From: Pseudomonas sp. UBA4194
GTDB taxonomy: Bacteria > Pseudomonadota > Gammaproteobacteria > Pseudomonadales > Pseudomonadaceae
DNA: 17,360 nt
Direction: 5' to 3'
Assembly: GCF_002379585.1 (NCBI RefSeq)
Contig: NZ_DFUE01000032.1
Span: 1 to 17,360 of the forward strand
Below, one piece after another: positions 7,552 to 15,730 of the stretch. The translations under genes were made by a program, and so were the position numbers. The notes beneath the pieces were generated by a model. That model did no database searches and was not told the origin of the DNA. It saw nothing but the letters and a program-made list of their open reading frames with translations. How positions within the stretch are numbered: the stretch's first letter is position 1; every line of letters starts with the position of its first letter.

Positions 7552-8586
7552 CTACCGCGGCTCGAACAACACCGAACTTTCCCGCACCAACAGCTGGGGT
7601 TCAATGAGCACCGACTCCACCTCCTCCCCGTTGATACGCGCCAGCAGCGCCGCAAACGCCATCTCGCCCATTTCATGCAGCGGCAACCTGACGCTACTCA
7701 GCGGAATCGGCAACTCTGCCGCGAGCGGGGTATCGTTGAAACCCACTACTGCGATGTCCTTGCCCGATTGGGCACCTGCCTGGCGAATCGCGCCCATCAA
7801 ACCGATGGCCAGAAAGTCGTTCACCGCAAAGATACCTTCGACGCTGCGGTCCTGCTCCAGCAGACGCTGCCCCTGCGCATGTCCCTCGCGAGAATCGAAA
7901 TGCCCATGCAGGATGTGGCTGGCGGGGATATCGATGCCCTGCTCCTGAAAGAACGCGACAAAACCCCGCGCTCGATCCGCGCCCGTGGAGGCAAAGGTCT
8001 CGCCTGCGAGGACGGCCACATTGCGGCATCCCAACCGGTACAGGTGTTCGGCTGCCAGCCTGCCACCCAGATAATCGTCGCAGGTCACGCTCAGGTGCCC
8101 GGGTTGACGGCGGCTGATCAGCACATAGGGCACCTTGCGTGCCGATAGCAGTTGCAGCAGTTGTTCGCGACCGCCCAGATGCGAGTCGGCGACGATCAGC
8201 CCCGCCGCCTGGCGGCGCAATGCACGTTCACCCAGCGCCAGCTGGCGATCAGTGTCATCCAGGGTGTTGGAGACGAAACTCATATACCCCGCTGAATCCG
8301 CCGCTGCGTCGATACCTTCGTACAACGTAGCCATGACCAGATCGGAAATGCGCGGCATCAATACCCCGATTTCCTGGCTGCGCTGGGTGCGCAGGGCCGT
8401 GGCCTGGAGATTGGGCCGGTAGTTACGCTCCGCAGCCAGCTGGCGGATACGAGCGACAACATCGGGCGAAGCAGCCTTCATTACCGCAGTGGCGTCGCCA
8501 TTGAGCACCCTGGACAAGGTCGACACATGGATGCCCAGCTCGGCAGCCATCGATTTCAAAGTGGGCGGTTTTGACTGCTCGCGCAT
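7552..8586 (-). CDS. LacI-family transcriptional repressor of the MFS-amidase operon
   Basis: A 344-aa GalR/LacI regulator. The helix-turn-helix is at about 8-30 (TLKSMAAELGIHVSTLSRVLNG), the hinge region at about 55-72 (RNYRPNLQATALRTQRSQ), and the periplasmic-binding-protein-like effector domain from about 73 (IGVLMPRISD) to the end (VESVLIEPQLLVRESS). ATG 8586 is needed to keep the whole HTH, though no good Shine-Dalgarno precedes it. A later Met13 would cut the HTH. It is divergent from the transporter and amidase genes, and the space between holds two CG-centred operators of the LacI type. The simplest reading is a repressor relieved by the transported compound or its product, which also controls its own gene. 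The ligand cannot be read from the sequence. Confidence 0.95.
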   Translation of the reverse strand: MREQSKPPTLKSMAAELGIHVSTLSRVLNGDATAVMKAASPDVVARIRQLAAERNYRPNLQATALRTQRSQEIGVLMPRISDLVMATLYEGIDAAADSAGYMSFVSNTLDDTDRQLALGERALRRQAAGLIVADSHLGGREQLLQLLSARKVPYVLISRRQPGHLSVTCDDYLGGRLAAEHLYRLGCRNVAVLAGETFASTGADRARGFVAFFQEQGIDIPASHILHGHFDSREGHAQGQRLLEQDRSVEGIFAVNDFLAIGLMGAIRQAGAQSGKDIAVVGFNDTPLAAELPIPLSSVRLPLHEMGEMAFAALLARINGEEVESVLIEPQLLVRESSVLFEPR

Positions 8587-8657
8587 GGGTAGAGATGCCA
8601 GACATAGGGGTGGGTTTTATTTACACATTCGCCCGTCGTACTGCAACCCATAGCGCT

Positions 8658-8673
8658 ACCCAAACGTTTGACT
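8658..8673. promoter_or_regulatory. LacI-type operator O1
   Basis: The perfect palindrome CAAACGTTTG (8661-8670) lies within ACCCAAACGTTTGACT. The central CG and flanking AAA/TTT are typical of LacI/GalR/PurR-family operators, where the hinge helix inserts at the central CpG. It overlaps the -35 hexamer of the candidate promoter. It shares ACCCAAACG with the second operator, whose centre is 46 bp downstream. A further 8-nt palindrome, TAGCGCTA (8651-8658), adjoins it. Confidence 0.75.
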
Positions 8674-8696
8674 CGAATAGGCTGCGCTGCTAGATT
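8668..8696 (+). promoter_or_regulatory. Sigma70-like promoter for the MFS-amidase operon
   Basis: TTGACT (8668-8673) and TAGATT (8691-8696) are separated by exactly 17 bp and match the -35 and -10 consensus at 5/6 and 4/6 positions. Transcription would start near 8703, giving a leader of about 110 nt before ATG 8814. O1 overlaps the -35 box and O2 covers the expected start point, so repressor binding at either would block RNA polymerase. Confidence 0.65.
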
Positions 8697-8703
8697 CCAC
8701 CCA

Positions 8704-8719
8704 ACCCAAACGATTGGGT
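8704..8719. promoter_or_regulatory. LacI-type operator O2
   Basis: ACCCAAACGATTGGGT is a 16-bp dyad around a central CG, with only the sixth pair from each end mismatched. Its left arm repeats the ACCCAAACG of O1. The 46-bp distance between the centres is about four and a half helical turns. It covers the predicted transcription start of the transporter operon. Confidence 0.75.
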
Positions 8720-8813
8720 AGCAGCTTGATACCAAGCTCGCATAAGAAGAAACATGCTGTTCCAGCCCGCCGCTGGCCTTTGACATCTGCCGTTACCTCA
8801 TCCAGGAACGCCT

Positions 8814-10142
8814 ATGAACAGTCATCCCCCCAGCTACCGCTATCGCATCTTCTTCCTGATCATGCTCATGGCACTGCTCAACTACATCGATCGCGGGGCC
8901 ATTTCCTACGCTGCGGCAAGCATTCTTCCCGAATACGGGTTCAACAAGGCGGATTGGGGGTCCCTGCTGGGCTATTTCGGCTACGGCTATATCCTCGGCG
9001 CGCTGTGTGGCGGCATTCTGGCCGATCGATTCGGACCCAAGCGGGTATGGCTGGTAGCGGGCGCGGCCTGGTCGATTTTCGAGATCGGCACCGCGTTTGC
9101 CGGTGACCTTGGTCTGGCGTTCATGGGCGGATCGGCGTTGGCAGGTTTCGCCAGCATTCGTATCCTCTTCGGTTTCTCCGAAGGCCCTGCCTATTCGGTC
9201 ATCAACAAAAGTGTGGGCAACTGGGCGACGCCCAAGGAGCGCGGTTTCGTCGTTTCCGTGGGCTTGCTGAGTACGCCTTTGGGCGCATTGCTCACCGCAC
9301 CCATCGCGGTAGGTCTGCAAACCCTGACGGGCGACTGGCGCAGCATGTTCGTGATCCTTGGCCTGACCAGCCTGGCGCTGTTGGTATTCTTCATGCGTCG
9401 CTTCACTGACCACCCCGACGACAACCCTCGTGTCAGCCAGGCCGAACGCGAATTCTTGCGTCACGAGCGCGGTCCGCAAGCCTCGGCGGATACCGGGGCG
9501 CCGAAGCTGCCCTGGTGGAGCTTTTTCCAGAACCGCAACCTGATCCTCAACGCCGTGGGCTATTTCTCCTTCGTCTACGTCACGTTCCTGCTGCTGAGCT
9601 GGACCCCCAAATACCTGCAGGACGAATTTCACTACAACCTGTCCTCGCTCTGGTACATGGGCATGATCCCGTGGGTCGGCGCCTGCTTCACCGTGCTGCT
9701 GGGCGGCAAACTGTCCGATTGGCTGCTACGCCGCACCGGTAGCCTGGTGATCGCGCGCAGCTGCCTTGCTGCCGGCTGCCTGCTGCTGACCACCCTGTGC
9801 TTCGTCCTGGTGTCCCAGGCCCACAGCGTGTTTGGCGTGATTGCCCTGATGACGCTGGCCAATGCCTTCAACGCCCTGCCCAACTCGGTGTACTGGGCCG
9901 TGGTGATCGACAGCTCGCCCACCAACCGCATCGGCACCTACAGCGGGCTGACGCATTTCATTGCCAACACCGCTTCATTCATAGCGCCGATGTTGACGGG
10001 CTACCTCACCGCCTCCTACGGTTACTCGGCGATGTTCAGCGCGGCGGCGGTGGCCACCGGCGTCGGCATGGCCGCCATGTTGCTGGTACGTCCAGGCGTG
10101 CGCCCACTCAATTGCGCGCCTGCTCGCGTCGTTACGGAGTAA
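8814..10142 (+). CDS. MFS transporter, anion:cation symporter-like
   Basis: A 442-aa inner-membrane protein with about 12 hydrophobic segments in two halves. The N-terminus has RIFFLIMLMALLNYIDRGAI, and the NYIDR motif is typical of the ACS family (GudP/ExuT/phthalate-type carriers). The loop motif GGILADRFGPKR (about 62-73) is the MFS signature between helices 2 and 3, and RILFGFSEGPAYS is the family's helix-4 motif. A polar loop (about 200-235) separates the halves. AGGA lies 5 nt before ATG 8814. The family moves organic anions with protons, so the substrate is probably a carboxylated or otherwise charged small molecule. The following amidase gene, 7 bp away, suggests that this substrate carries an amide bond. 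Confidence 0.95.
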   Translation: MNSHPPSYRYRIFFLIMLMALLNYIDRGAISYAAASILPEYGFNKADWGSLLGYFGYGYILGALCGGILADRFGPKRVWLVAGAAWSIFEIGTAFAGDLGLAFMGGSALAGFASIRILFGFSEGPAYSVINKSVGNWATPKERGFVVSVGLLSTPLGALLTAPIAVGLQTLTGDWRSMFVILGLTSLALLVFFMRRFTDHPDDNPRVSQAEREFLRHERGPQASADTGAPKLPWWSFFQNRNLILNAVGYFSFVYVTFLLLSWTPKYLQDEFHYNLSSLWYMGMIPWVGACFTVLLGGKLSDWLLRRTGSLVIARSCLAAGCLLLTTLCFVLVSQAHSVFGVIALMTLANAFNALPNSVYWAVVIDSSPTNRIGTYSGLTHFIANTASFIAPMLTGYLTASYGYSAMFSAAAVATGVGMAAMLLVRPGVRPLNCAPARVVTE

Positions 10143-10149
10143 CCAGACC

Positions 10150-11511
10150 ATGCCTTGCGTACTCCCCACCTCCCCTGGCTACTTCTTCGACACCTCGGTG
10201 ACCGAGCTTGGGCGCCGCTTGCGCAGCGGTCAGCTGAGCTGCGTACAGTTGGCCGAAGCCGCGCTCGCGAGCATTTCTCGGCTGAATCCGCAGCTCAACG
10301 CCTTCGTGCATGTCAATACCGCGGGGGCGCTGGCCCAGGCGGCGCTGGCGGACGCGGCGCTGGCTGCCGGCCAGGATGCAGGGCCCTTGCACGGTATTCC
10401 GGTGGCCATAAAGGACAACATCGACACCTTCGATATGCCGACCACCTACGGCTCGGCGCACTTTGCCGAACACCAGCCGCGCCAGGATGCGATCTGCGTC
10501 GCACGGTTGCGTGAGGCCGGTGCCGTGATTCTGGGCAAGACCTTGACCCACGAATTCGCGTATGGCCCCACCGGCGACCGCTCGCTGCAGGGGGCCTCGC
10601 GCAATCCCTGGGATACCCGCCGTATGACCGGCGGTTCGAGTGCCGGTAGCGCCGCGGCCGTTGCGGCCGGATTGGTGCCGCTGGCCTTGGGTACCGACAC
10701 CGGGGGCTCGATCCGAATCCCCAGCGGACTGTGCCGGGCGGTGGGGTTCAAGCCGGGGATCGCGGCTGTGCCCATGACCGGTATTTTTCCGTTGTGCAAG
10801 ACGCTCGATCACGTCGGGCCGATTGCCAATAGCGTCGAGGATGCGGCGTTGGTGTATGGGGTGATCAGCCGGTCTTCGGCGCCCGCCTCTGCTGCGGATC
10901 GAGCGCCTCGTGTTGGCTGGGTCGATCCACGGGCATTGGGGCCGGTTGACGAGCAGGTGCTGATGGCGGTGAAGAGCCGCGCGATGCAGCTGTTTGGCGG
11001 CTCATTGGAGGTGGTGGACGGTTTCGATGAGCTGGTGCCCACGGTCAAGAGCGCGATGGCCGCGATTCAGAGGTCTGAGGCCTACGCCGTGCACGCCCGT
11101 CGGGTGGATCAACAGCCGCAACTGTTCGACGCGGAGGTGCTGGAGCGCCTGCATATGTCCGCGCAGGTCCGAGGGTGGGAATACGTTGCGGCGATGGAGG
11201 CCCGGCAAGTGTTGAGAGCGAAGATGGCGGAGTACTTCCAGCATTACGATGTATTGCTGATGCCGACGTTACCCACCACCGCGCCGGCCGTTGACCTGCG
11301 GGAGCTGGTGATCGATGGGGAAAAGGTCAGCGTCCGCGATGCGGTGTTGAGTTTGACCAGCGTCTGGAATCTGACCGGGTTGCCGGCAATCAGTGTGCCG
11401 GCGGGCATGGTCGACGGATTGCCGGTGGGGTTGCAGGCGGTAGCAGCGCAGCACGGTGAATGGCCGTTGTTGCAGTGGTTGCAACAACGGCATTCCGCCC
11501 TGGGGAAGTAG
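10150..11511 (+). CDS. Amidase-signature family hydrolase
   Basis: A 453-aa cytoplasmic amidase that hydrolyses a carboxamide to carboxylate and ammonia or an amine. The Ser-cisSer-Lys triad is complete: Lys88 in VAIKDNID, Ser163 in TGGSSAGS, and Ser187 in GTDTGGSIRIPS. Ser163 to Ser187 is 24 residues, as in other family members. The C-terminal lobe has LMPTLPTTAP and NLTGLPAISVPAG, also typical. It starts 7 bp after the transporter stop with GGAG overlapping that stop, so the two genes are co-transcribed. Length and architecture resemble indoleacetamide hydrolase (IaaH) and general bacterial amidases. GatA is unlikely because GatB and GatC are not beside it. The substrate is unknown and is probably what the upstream transporter brings in. 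Confidence 0.94.
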   Translation: MPCVLPTSPGYFFDTSVTELGRRLRSGQLSCVQLAEAALASISRLNPQLNAFVHVNTAGALAQAALADAALAAGQDAGPLHGIPVAIKDNIDTFDMPTTYGSAHFAEHQPRQDAICVARLREAGAVILGKTLTHEFAYGPTGDRSLQGASRNPWDTRRMTGGSSAGSAAAVAAGLVPLALGTDTGGSIRIPSGLCRAVGFKPGIAAVPMTGIFPLCKTLDHVGPIANSVEDAALVYGVISRSSAPASAADRAPRVGWVDPRALGPVDEQVLMAVKSRAMQLFGGSLEVVDGFDELVPTVKSAMAAIQRSEAYAVHARRVDQQPQLFDAEVLERLHMSAQVRGWEYVAAMEARQVLRAKMAEYFQHYDVLLMPTLPTTAPAVDLRELVIDGEKVSVRDAVLSLTSVWNLTGLPAISVPAGMVDGLPVGLQAVAAQHGEWPLLQWLQQRHSALGK

Positions 11512-11605
11512 CGCCGCGACTGGCGCATTCGCGGTCTACACAGGTACGCGCACCTCCGAAGGGGCGGCGTACAGCCGCGAAGTCGCCAGCTCGATCACTA
11601 CCCCC
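11512..11605. repeat. Inverted repeats between the convergent amidase and Mo-subunit genes
   Basis: CCGCGA (11514-11519) pairs with TCGCGG (11529-11534), and TCGCGG can also pair with a second CCGCGA (11575-11580). Within the latter arm, GCGGC (11564-11568) pairs with GCCGC (11574-11578). The gap thus holds two or three competing GC-rich hairpins. They may end transcription of the two converging operons or be a degenerate REP-like element. No T-run follows any stem. Confidence 0.4.
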
Positions 11606-13837
11606 TCACGTGGTTACCGTCGGCACCTCGTCCATCAACTTCTCCAGGCTGATCGGCAGATCACGCACCCGCTTGCCCGTGGCGTGATACACCGCATTGG
11701 CCACGGCCGCTGCCAACCCGGTCACGCCGATCTCGCCTATTCCTCGCGCGCCGTATTCGTTGAGGTTGTAATCCGGGTAATCGAGCAGGATCACATCGAT
11801 CTCCGGCTGGTCGGCATGCACCGGCACCATGTACTCGGCGTAGTTGTTGTTGACCGGCATGCCGTTGCGCTCATCGAAGTCGCTTGACTCGAACAGTGCC
11901 ATGCCGATGGCCATGACAATCGCCCCTTCGACCTGGTTGCGCGCGGTGCTGGCATTGACGATCTTGCCAACGTCGATGGCGCTCACCACCCGTGCGACCC
12001 TCAGCCGCGAAATGCCCGGGTCCCAGCGAACCTCGACGAAATGCGCACCGAACGAAGAAAACGCGTGCTTGGCCGTGTCGGCCATGCCGGTCTTGGCTTC
12101 TCCCTCTGCGCTGGCCACCCGCAGCTTGGTCAGCACCTCGGCGAAGCTCACACTGTTGCCACCGCCGTCCAGCCGGCCATTGGCGACCTTGATTGCCTCC
12201 GGCTTGTTGTCGGCCAACCCGCCTTCAGCAGATGCAGCGAACCCCTTGAGCTGTTCCAGTGCCGCCCGCGTGGCCTCGGCCACGGCCGGCAGTACGCTGG
12301 CAGTCACCCATGAGCCGCCGGATACCGGCGCGGGTGGATAGGAAGAATTACCCAGGTGCACCGCGATCCGTTCCAGCGGCAGCCCGGTGATATCGCTCAC
12401 GCACTGCGCAATCACCGTATAGGTGCCGGTGCCGATGTCCTGGACACCGCAGAACACCTCGGCGGTACCGTCGGATTTCAACCGCACGCGGGCCTGTGCC
12501 GGGGTGCGGAAGGCATCCCAGTTACATTGCGCCATGCCGTAGCCGATGATCTCGTGACCGTCGCGCATGCTGCCGATGTCTGGTGTCCGGGACGCCCAGC
12601 CAAATCGGTCGGCGCCCTGCTGCAGCGCTTCGCGCAGATGGTTGCTCGACCACGGCAGCTTCTCCTGCTCGTTGTCAGCGGCGAAGTTCAGCTGACGGAA
12701 CGCCAGCGGATCCATCTGGCATTTATCCGCCAATTCATCGATGGCCGACTCCAGAGCAAACAGCCCAGGGGCAGCACCCGGTGCACGCATGGAGGTCGGC
12801 GCGCCGCGATTGACCTGAATCACGCCATGGGTAATTTCTACGTTGGCGCAGGAATACAGGCTGGCACTCATGCCCCCGCAGTTCTCCACGTATTTGTCAC
12901 CAAAACCGGTGGCATTGATGGACTCGTGGCGCAGGGATACCAGCTTGCCCTTCTCGTCAGCCGCCAGCCGCAGGTGCTGACGCGTCTCGGGACGGTGCCC
13001 GACCGTGGTGAACATCTGCGCCCGCGGCACGATCAACTGCACGGGACGGCCAACCACCTTGGCCGCCGCAGCCGCCGCGATGGAATGGGGCCAGGCCCAC
13101 AGTTTGCTGCCGAAGCCGGAGCCGATGAAGGGCGCGCGTACCTCGACACCTTCTGGCGGCAACCCGAACACCTGCGCCAGGGTGTTGCGGTGGACCACCA
13201 CCGATTGGGTCGACTCGTAGACGATCAGCCGACCGCCTTCCCAGAGTGCCACCGTAGCGTGCATTTCCATGGGGTTATGGGTTTCGGCCGGTGTGCTGTA
13301 GGTGGCGTCCAGTGTCCGTGCAGCGGCGTCGAATGCCGCCGCGGGCTCACCCCTTTTGTGCCCTTGACCACCGTCGGCAGGCTGCTGTTTTTCCAACCCC
13401 TGGGCAAGGTTGGCAATGGCGCTCGAAGACCTGTAGCTGGGCTTGACCTTGTAGGCCGCCTCCCGGGCATGCTCGAAAGAATCGGCAATCACCAATGCCA
13501 CGAACTGTCCGGCATAGCGGATCACTTCATCTTCGAACGGCAGGCGCTTTTCATCGGTGCGAGTCGCCGTCAATACGCCGGCAAGGCTGAAGGGAATCGG
13601 CGCGGTGTGGAACGCCTGAGGGAAATTACCGTGGTGCAGAATCTCGACCACCCCCGGTGAGCGCCGGGCGGCTTCCAGGTCGAGCTTGCTGATCGAGCCG
13701 CTGGCCACGGTACTGAACACGCCGTAGGCGAACAGCAGGCCATCGGGATGGTGGTCGGCCGCATACTGAGCGCGGCCAGTGACTTTCAAGCGGCCGTCGA
13801 TGCGGCGCGGGGAAGCCCCCATGATGGGCGAGTTCAT
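11606..13837 (-). CDS. paoC: Aldehyde oxidoreductase, molybdenum-cofactor subunit (PaoC/YagR-like)
   Basis: A 743-aa subunit of the xanthine-oxidase family that hydroxylates aldehydes to carboxylic acids at a molybdenum centre. The N-terminus (RRIDGRLKVTGRAQYAAD) starts the aldehyde oxidase a/b hammerhead domain (to about 150). The Mo-binding region includes FIGSGFGSKLWAW, the substrate-channel MRAPGAAPGLFALE, DIGTGTYT and, near the end, GIGEIGVTG with the presumed catalytic Glu702. Size (PaoC about 732 aa) and segments such as HATGKRVRDLPISLEKLMDE fit the PaoC branch rather than xanthine dehydrogenase. The ATG is embedded in an ATGA overlap with the FAD-subunit gene and preceded by GGAGG. 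Substrate is probably aromatic or other aldehydes, by homology only. The symbol follows E. coli. Confidence 0.88.
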   Translation of the reverse strand: MNSPIMGASPRRIDGRLKVTGRAQYAADHHPDGLLFAYGVFSTVASGSISKLDLEAARRSPGVVEILHHGNFPQAFHTAPIPFSLAGVLTATRTDEKRLPFEDEVIRYAGQFVALVIADSFEHAREAAYKVKPSYRSSSAIANLAQGLEKQQPADGGQGHKRGEPAAAFDAAARTLDATYSTPAETHNPMEMHATVALWEGGRLIVYESTQSVVVHRNTLAQVFGLPPEGVEVRAPFIGSGFGSKLWAWPHSIAAAAAAKVVGRPVQLIVPRAQMFTTVGHRPETRQHLRLAADEKGKLVSLRHESINATGFGDKYVENCGGMSASLYSCANVEITHGVIQVNRGAPTSMRAPGAAPGLFALESAIDELADKCQMDPLAFRQLNFAADNEQEKLPWSSNHLREALQQGADRFGWASRTPDIGSMRDGHEIIGYGMAQCNWDAFRTPAQARVRLKSDGTAEVFCGVQDIGTGTYTVIAQCVSDITGLPLERIAVHLGNSSYPPAPVSGGSWVTASVLPAVAEATRAALEQLKGFAASAEGGLADNKPEAIKVANGRLDGGGNSVSFAEVLTKLRVASAEGEAKTGMADTAKHAFSSFGAHFVEVRWDPGISRLRVARVVSAIDVGKIVNASTARNQVEGAIVMAIGMALFESSDFDERNGMPVNNNYAEYMVPVHADQPEIDVILLDYPDYNLNEYGARGIGEIGVTGLAAAVANAVYHATGKRVRDLPISLEKLMDEVPTVTT

Positions 13838-14829
13838 GCCACACCTCCGCGGGTCAGGGTGGAGAGATTGCGCACGATAGCCTGCTGTCCCAGTGGGATC
13901 TTGTAGGCGTTGTGTGCGTAGGGCACCGCGCCCTGCAGGGCCAGTGCGGCGATCTTGGCGAAGTTTTCGGGCGTGGCGGCGGCGCCTTTCAGCGCCCGCT
14001 CGGCGTCGACAGCGCGCCAGGGCTTGGTGCCGACACCGCCCATGGCGATGCGGGCATCACGAATGATCTTGCCGTCCAGCACCAGGATGATCGCACTGGA
14101 GGCCAGGGCGAACTGATAGGACGCCCGGTCGCGCAGTTTCAGGTAGGCCGATTTCGCCCCCACCAGGGGTTTGTCCAGGGTGATATGGGTGATCAGTTCA
14201 TCGGGCTGCAAGGCATGTTCTTTCCAGGGTGTGCTGCCGGGCAGCAGGTGGAAATCCTGAAAGTCGATATCGCGTTTGCCGTTGGGGCCCTGCACCTGGA
14301 CCGTGGCGCCGATGGCAGCCATGGCCACACACATGTCCGAGGGGTGGGTGGCGATGCATTGGTCGCTGGTGCCCAGCACCGCATGCACGCTGCGGTTGTG
14401 CCCGCCAATGGCGGCGCAACCCGAACCCGGTTCACGTTTGTTGCAGGCTGAAAGGCCGTCGCGAAAGTAGTTGCAGCGCACGCGCTGCATGACGTTGCCG
14501 GCGGTGGTGGCCTTGTTGCGCAATTGGGTGGTGGCACCGCTGAGCAAGGCCTCCGACAGCACCGCGTAATCGCTTTTGATACGCGGGTGATGGGCCAGTT
14601 GGGTATTGGTGACCATTGCGCCGATGCGCGTGCGGCCATCACCCAATACCTCGACCTGGTTCAGTCCCAGGGTGTGCACGTCGACTACCCGATCGGGCTG
14701 CATGATATCGATCTTGACCAGATCGAGCAGGGTCGTGCCGCCGGCCAGGTATGCAGTCGCCTCGTCTCGGGCATGGATCGAAATGGCCTGCTCGGCACTG
14801 CTGGCGCGAGAATATTCCAGGGCTCTCAT
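13834..14829 (-). CDS. paoB: Aldehyde oxidoreductase, FAD subunit with extra Fe-S Cys motif (PaoB/YagS-like)
   Basis: A 331-aa FAD-binding subunit (vanillyl-alcohol-oxidase fold) that passes electrons from the Fe-S subunit onward. AGGTTLLDL (about 29-37) and TTAGNVMQR (108-116) are the FAD pyrophosphate contacts. Between the FAD motifs lie Cys119, Cys129, Cys138 and Cys158 (CNYFRDGLSACNKREPGSGC...QC). This matches the additional [4Fe-4S] cluster insertion known from E. coli PaoB and 4-hydroxybenzoyl-CoA reductase-like enzymes. The C-terminal CO-dehydrogenase flavoprotein domain starts near 200. Its start codon overlaps the Fe-S gene stop by one base (TGATG) and its stop overlaps the Mo-subunit ATG (ATGA). 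The three subunits are therefore translationally coupled. Confidence 0.9.
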   Translation of the reverse strand: MRALEYSRASSAEQAISIHARDEATAYLAGGTTLLDLVKIDIMQPDRVVDVHTLGLNQVEVLGDGRTRIGAMVTNTQLAHHPRIKSDYAVLSEALLSGATTQLRNKATTAGNVMQRVRCNYFRDGLSACNKREPGSGCAAIGGHNRSVHAVLGTSDQCIATHPSDMCVAMAAIGATVQVQGPNGKRDIDFQDFHLLPGSTPWKEHALQPDELITHITLDKPLVGAKSAYLKLRDRASYQFALASSAIILVLDGKIIRDARIAMGGVGTKPWRAVDAERALKGAAATPENFAKIAALALQGAVPYAHNAYKIPLGQQAIVRNLSTLTRGGVA

Positions 14830-15509
14830 CAGCTGGCTCCTTGTACTTTGCTGCGCGCATCCTGCACCGCGGCAAGGATGTTCTTGTAGGCACCGCAGCG
14901 GCAGATGTTGCCGCTCATGGCCTCGCGCACGCTGGCGTCGTCTTTACCGATGTTCGGGTCCTTGATGATGGCGGCGGCCGTCATCATCTGCCCCGAGGTG
15001 CAGTAGCCGCACTGAAAGGCGTCATGGGCCCAGAAGGCTTCCTGAATCGGGTGCAGCTGGCCGTTGCGCTCAAGGCCTTCGATGGTAGTAATGCGATCGC
15101 CCTGGTGCATCGCAGCCAGGGACAGACAACTGTTCACCGGCTCATCGTTGATGTGCAGGGTGCAGGCGCCGCACTGGCCGTGATCGCAGCCTTTCTTGGT
15201 ACCGGTCAGCTTCAGACGATCGCGCAGTACATCCAGCAGCACGGCGTTACCCGGTACGTTCAAGGTATGGGCTTGGCCATTGACGTTGAGGGTGATGCGC
15301 TGCTCGCCCTTGGCCAGGGGTTTCTGGCTGTCGTCCAACGGCGCTTCGAGCTGGGCCGCCTGGCTCCAGACCGGCGCGGTGGCGGCAGCGATGCCGGAAA
15401 TGCCGACGGTACGCAGGAAACTGCGCCGTGACGGTGCAGCCAGCTCTTCGAACAGGGGTTCATGGGTATCGGGGTGCCGGTTGCCGGGCGGCTGGGTCGG
15501 ATCGGTCAT
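14829..15509 (-). CDS. paoA: Aldehyde oxidoreductase, [2Fe-2S] subunit with Tat signal (PaoA/YagT-like)
   Basis: A 226-aa iron-sulfur subunit. A twin-arginine signal, SRRSFLRTVGISGIAAATAP (about 27-46), implies export of the folded complex to the periplasm, as for E. coli PaoABC. The plant-ferredoxin-like cluster motif CDHGQCGACTLH...SC comes first. The second [2Fe-2S] domain follows with CGYCTSGQM and CRCGAY. The frame opens at a GTG at 15545, but ATG 15509 is preferred: GAGG lies about 10 nt upstream and the length then matches PaoA (about 229 aa). It is first in the three-gene operon, with a 246-bp or longer upstream gap. No XdhC/PaoD-type molybdenum-cofactor insertion protein is encoded nearby, so maturation must use a distant gene. 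Confidence 0.9.
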   Translation of the reverse strand: MTDPTQPPGNRHPDTHEPLFEELAAPSRRSFLRTVGISGIAAATAPVWSQAAQLEAPLDDSQKPLAKGEQRITLNVNGQAHTLNVPGNAVLLDVLRDRLKLTGTKKGCDHGQCGACTLHINDEPVNSCLSLAAMHQGDRITTIEGLERNGQLHPIQEAFWAHDAFQCGYCTSGQMMTAAAIIKDPNIGKDDASVREAMSGNICRCGAYKNILAAVQDARSKVQGAS

Positions 15510-15701
15510 GGCTGCGGTCCTCACAGGGTGAAAGCGCTGATTCACGGTAATGGTGCTTTAGGTCGGGTCCGCCCGGCATGGTGCCCCGGGGTGCGCCCTT
15601 GTTATGAACTCTAGGTATAGCAGCCGAGCATTACGGCGGCGTGAGCTGCCGGTGCTCCGACGATGGAGCGTTGTGCGCGGTCATCAGAGTGACGCTGTTC
15701 G

Positions 15702-15730
15702 AGTATGAAAGATTCACCTTTTTGAATAAT
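15702..15730 (-). promoter_or_regulatory. Candidate weak promoter for the aldehyde oxidoreductase operon
   Basis: On the minus strand, CATACT (15707-15702) could be a -10 box. The hexamer 17 bp upstream, ATTATT (15730-15725), is a poor -35 inside an AT-rich patch. A weak -35 directly beside direct repeats suits an activator-dependent promoter. An alternative is the extended -10-like TGCTATACC at 15622-15614, which has no recognisable -35. Confidence 0.3.

Noticed and set aside
8793..9632. 279-codon minus-strand frame opposite the MFS gene
   Set aside because: It is a shadow frame rich in Gln, Arg and Glu, while the opposite strand encodes an obvious 12-helix carrier.
10150..11511. GatA subunit of the amidotransferase
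   Set aside because: No gatB or gatC nearby, and the operon with a dedicated transporter and repressor points to a catabolic amidase.
12356..13660. 434-codon plus-strand open frame opposite the Mo subunit
   Set aside because: It is a shadow of the molybdenum-subunit gene, with His/Gly/Arg-rich translation and no recognisable domain.
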